This document shows positions 62,236 to 64,000 of a DNA stretch of 64,000 nucleotides, in pieces. The number at the start of each line of letters is the position of its first letter. Position 1 is the first letter of the stretch. Position numbers and translations under genes: made by a program. The notes below the pieces were generated by a model, which worked only from the letters and a program-made list of their open reading frames with translations, searched no databases and was not told where the DNA came from. Origin of the DNA: Verrucomicrobiota bacterium (GTDB lineage Bacteria; Verrucomicrobiota; Verrucomicrobiia; Limisphaerales; JACRJZ01); assembly GCA_016219875.1 (NCBI GenBank), contig JACRJZ010000042.1, positions 124,001-188,000 on the forward strand. Direction: 5' to 3'.

Positions 62236-64000
62236 ATGAAGAGTCCAATCGTTCGCCAAAACCGGCTCGCAAGTTGCGCGAGGTTCGCCACCGTCGCGCT
62301 GCTCGGGGTTCATCTCATCGTCGTTGCCCGGCCAGGCCAGGCCGCCTCCATGCGCCAGCAGGTCGAGGCCGATTGGCTGCGGCAGGCCGAAGCCTGGGCG
62401 CCCAAGGCCAAGCCGACCGAGGCCGACGCGGCGGGCGCGGTGGATGGGGTGAAGCATGGGAAGTACGCCTTTCACACCGCGCAGGAGCCGAATCCGTGGT
62501 GGCAGGTGGACTTGGGCGAAGTCCAGCCGCTCACGCGCCTCGTGGTGTTCAATCGCCTCGACTACGCGCCCGGCCTGCACAACGCGGACCACTTGCGGGT
62601 GTTGGCTTCGGATGACGGCCAGCAGTGGCGGATCGTTTCCGAGAACCGGGGGCGCCACTTCGGCGGGGTGTCGGGCGTGCCGCCGCTGGACGTGAAGCTC
62701 AAAGACGGCGAAGTCACGGCCCGCTTTGTCCGGCTGCAGATTCCCAGCGCCACGCCGGTGTTCTTCCACCTCGACGAAGTGGAAATCTTTGGCCCGGCTG
62801 ATCCGGCGAAGAACCTTGCGCTGCAGCGGCCCGCCGACCAGAGCAGCGTCAGCATGTGGTCCACGTCGAAGCTGCCTCCTCTGAAACCGAGCGAGGCGGT
62901 CGCGGCGCCGGTCATCCGGCACTTCATCGAACGCGGGCATCGGCTTGCGGTGGACTTGGAGCAAGCAGGCGTGCGGATCGGAGAGTTCACGCGGGTCTTC
63001 GATGAAGCGACGGCGCGGCTTGAGGCCGCAACTCGAATCTCCACCGCGGCAGCGCCAGCCGACTCGCTTCGTGATCTCTACTTCCAAGTTCGTTGGGCGA
63101 TGCGCCGGCTGGCGTTCCGGAATCCGCGGCTGGACTTCGACCGCCTGCTGTTCGTGAAGCGCTTCTGTCAGGAAACGTATCCCGATGTGTGCTTGAACCA
63201 CATGCCGTGGGTGTCGCGGCCCGGCGGCGACTTGTGCATCCTCACGCTGGCTGGTGCGGAAGATGAGCCGGCAGTGAGGAACATTCTCCAAGGCGCGCTG
63301 GGGCCTGGCCATGTTCACGGCATGGACTTGAGTTGGGACGGGCAGCGCATCGTCTTCGGCTACGCCAAGGCCAGGAGCAGCCAACCGCCGGAGGGCTGGC
63401 TGGACCGCACCCAAAGCTATCGTCTGCGCCGCACGGAGGACCCGATTCACCTGTTCGAGATCGGCGTGGACGGCCGCGGCTTGCGCCAGCTCACGTCTGG
63501 CGAATGGAGCGATCTGGACCCCACCTACGCGCCCAACGGCGACGTGGTCTTCGTGTCGGAACGATGCGGGACTTCGCTTCAGTGCAACGAGTACGACAAA
63601 GACGAAACGAGCTGCAACCTTTACGTCATGCGACCGGATGGTTCGGGCATCCGCCGGCTGAGCGCGAACAAGGACGGCGATTACCTCCCGCACACGCTCG
63701 ACGATGGCACCATCGGCTACACGCGCTGGGAATACCACGAGCGCAGTTGGGCGTTCATCCAAAGCCTCTGGACCCTCCGGCCCGACGGCACGCAGGCCGA
63801 CGCGATCTTCAAACAGCACTTCGTCAATCCCTGGGCGCTGGAAGATGTGCGCTCAATTCCCGGCACGCGGAACCAGAAACTCGTCTGCGTGGCGGCGGGG
63901 CATCACACGCTGGCCGCCGGACCGGTGGTCGTGGTGACGCCCGGCCTCGGTATCAATGAGCCGCGCGGGATGAGCATCGTCACGCCCGGCGTGCTGCCGC
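62236..64000 (+). CDS. Exported discoidin/HzsA-like protein, 3' end outside window
   Basis: At least 588 residues, open to the window end. The ATG at 62236 begins a signal-like stretch (FATVALLGVHLIVVARPGQA). A discoidin-type carbohydrate-binding domain (about 70-190: AGAVDGVKHGKYAFHT, NPWWQVDLGEVQPLTRLVVFNR, LRVLASDDGQQWRIV, ARFVRLQIPS) follows. Then comes an HzsA-like part beginning DFDRLLFVKRFCQETYPDVC...RPGGDLCILTL with TolB/WD40-type blades (DLSWDGQRIVFGY, DGRGLRQLTSGEWSDLDPTYAPNGDVVF). The long antisense frame over this gene is a shadow. The function is not known outside anammox HzsA; a secreted binding protein is plausible. Confidence 0.7.
   Translation, partial: MKSPIVRQNRLASCARFATVALLGVHLIVVARPGQAASMRQQVEADWLRQAEAWAPKAKPTEADAAGAVDGVKHGKYAFHTAQEPNPWWQVDLGEVQPLTRLVVFNRLDYAPGLHNADHLRVLASDDGQQWRIVSENRGRHFGGVSGVPPLDVKLKDGEVTARFVRLQIPSATPVFFHLDEVEIFGPADPAKNLALQRPADQSSVSMWSTSKLPPLKPSEAVAAPVIRHFIERGHRLAVDLEQAGVRIGEFTRVFDEATARLEAATRISTAAAPADSLRDLYFQVRWAMRRLAFRNPRLDFDRLLFVKRFCQETYPDVCLNHMPWVSRPGGDLCILTLAGAEDEPAVRNILQGALGPGHVHGMDLSWDGQRIVFGYAKARSSQPPEGWLDRTQSYRLRRTEDPIHLFEIGVDGRGLRQLTSGEWSDLDPTYAPNGDVVFVSERCGTSLQCNEYDKDETSCNLYVMRPDGSGIRRLSANKDGDYLPHTLDDGTIGYTRWEYHERSWAFIQSLWTLRPDGTQADAIFKQHFVNPWALEDVRSIPGTRNQKLVCVAAGHHTLAAGPVVVVTPGLGINEPRGMSIVTPGVLP

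Noticed and set aside
62152..63819. A 555-codon minus-strand frame near the right edge
   Set aside because: The plus strand over the same bases encodes a discoidin domain and TolB/HzsA-like blades in one frame open to the edge, so the minus frame is a shadow.

Overview
The window looks like a chromosome segment of a high-GC Verrucomicrobiota bacterium, probably of the Pedosphaera/Limisphaera type. This is an inference. It rests on long secreted LamG and DUF-type proteins, a PEP-CTERM protein, a MoxR-DUF58-BatA/B operon, HzsA-like and DUF1593/DUF4832 proteins, and dense interspersed palindromes and heptamer arrays, some of which lie inside genes. No 16S gene or other taxonomic marker is present.

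Layout. 1-1857: 3' part of an addA-type helicase/nuclease gene. 1940-20189 (minus strand): a five-gene, 18-kb operon of exported proteins built around a 3852-residue multidomain protein. 20493-23642: degraded insertion sequences (an ISAs1-type transposase fused to DUF4338 and an IS21 istB remnant) that have cut off the end of an old integrase gene. 23706-23793: tRNA-Leu(UAA). 23756-34667: a 10.9-kb integrated element bounded by a perfect 38-bp copy of the tRNA 3' end. It carries an intact tyrosine integrase, paired arm-type repeats at both ends, an excisionase-like protein, a RepA-like helicase with an iteron cluster, a terminase-small-like protein and a ClpP-type prohead protease. I see no large terminase, portal, capsid or tail genes, so it looks like a phage satellite.

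34728-43706: der, an AbiEii-type nucleotidyltransferase with a small overlapping partner, and the moxR-DUF58-DUF4381-batA-batB-batC operon. 44391-49626: a small secreted protein and an ABC exporter (a very large FtsX-type permease plus a LolD-type ATPase). The permease reading frame contains three separate repeat insertions. 49911-51004: pgpA and pgsA (phosphatidylglycerol synthesis). 51279-56977: a cluster of exported hydrolase-like proteins (DUF4038-like, beta-lactamase-fold, DUF1593, DUF4832). 57343-60762: a type II restriction-modification operon (cytosine-5 methyltransferase, PmeII-like endonuclease, Vsr, zinc-ribbon protein). 61136-end: a lipoprotein serine hydrolase and a discoidin/HzsA-like protein cut by the window edge.

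Most unusual: (i) the tRNA-Leu satellite-like island with recognisable att, arm and ori parts; (ii) at least a dozen period-7 tandem arrays, between genes and in frame inside them; (iii) a REPIN-like double hairpin whose two arms differ by a compensatory base-pair swap, placed between a start codon and a signal peptide; (iv) the giant-protein operon and its repeated ~110-residue domain.
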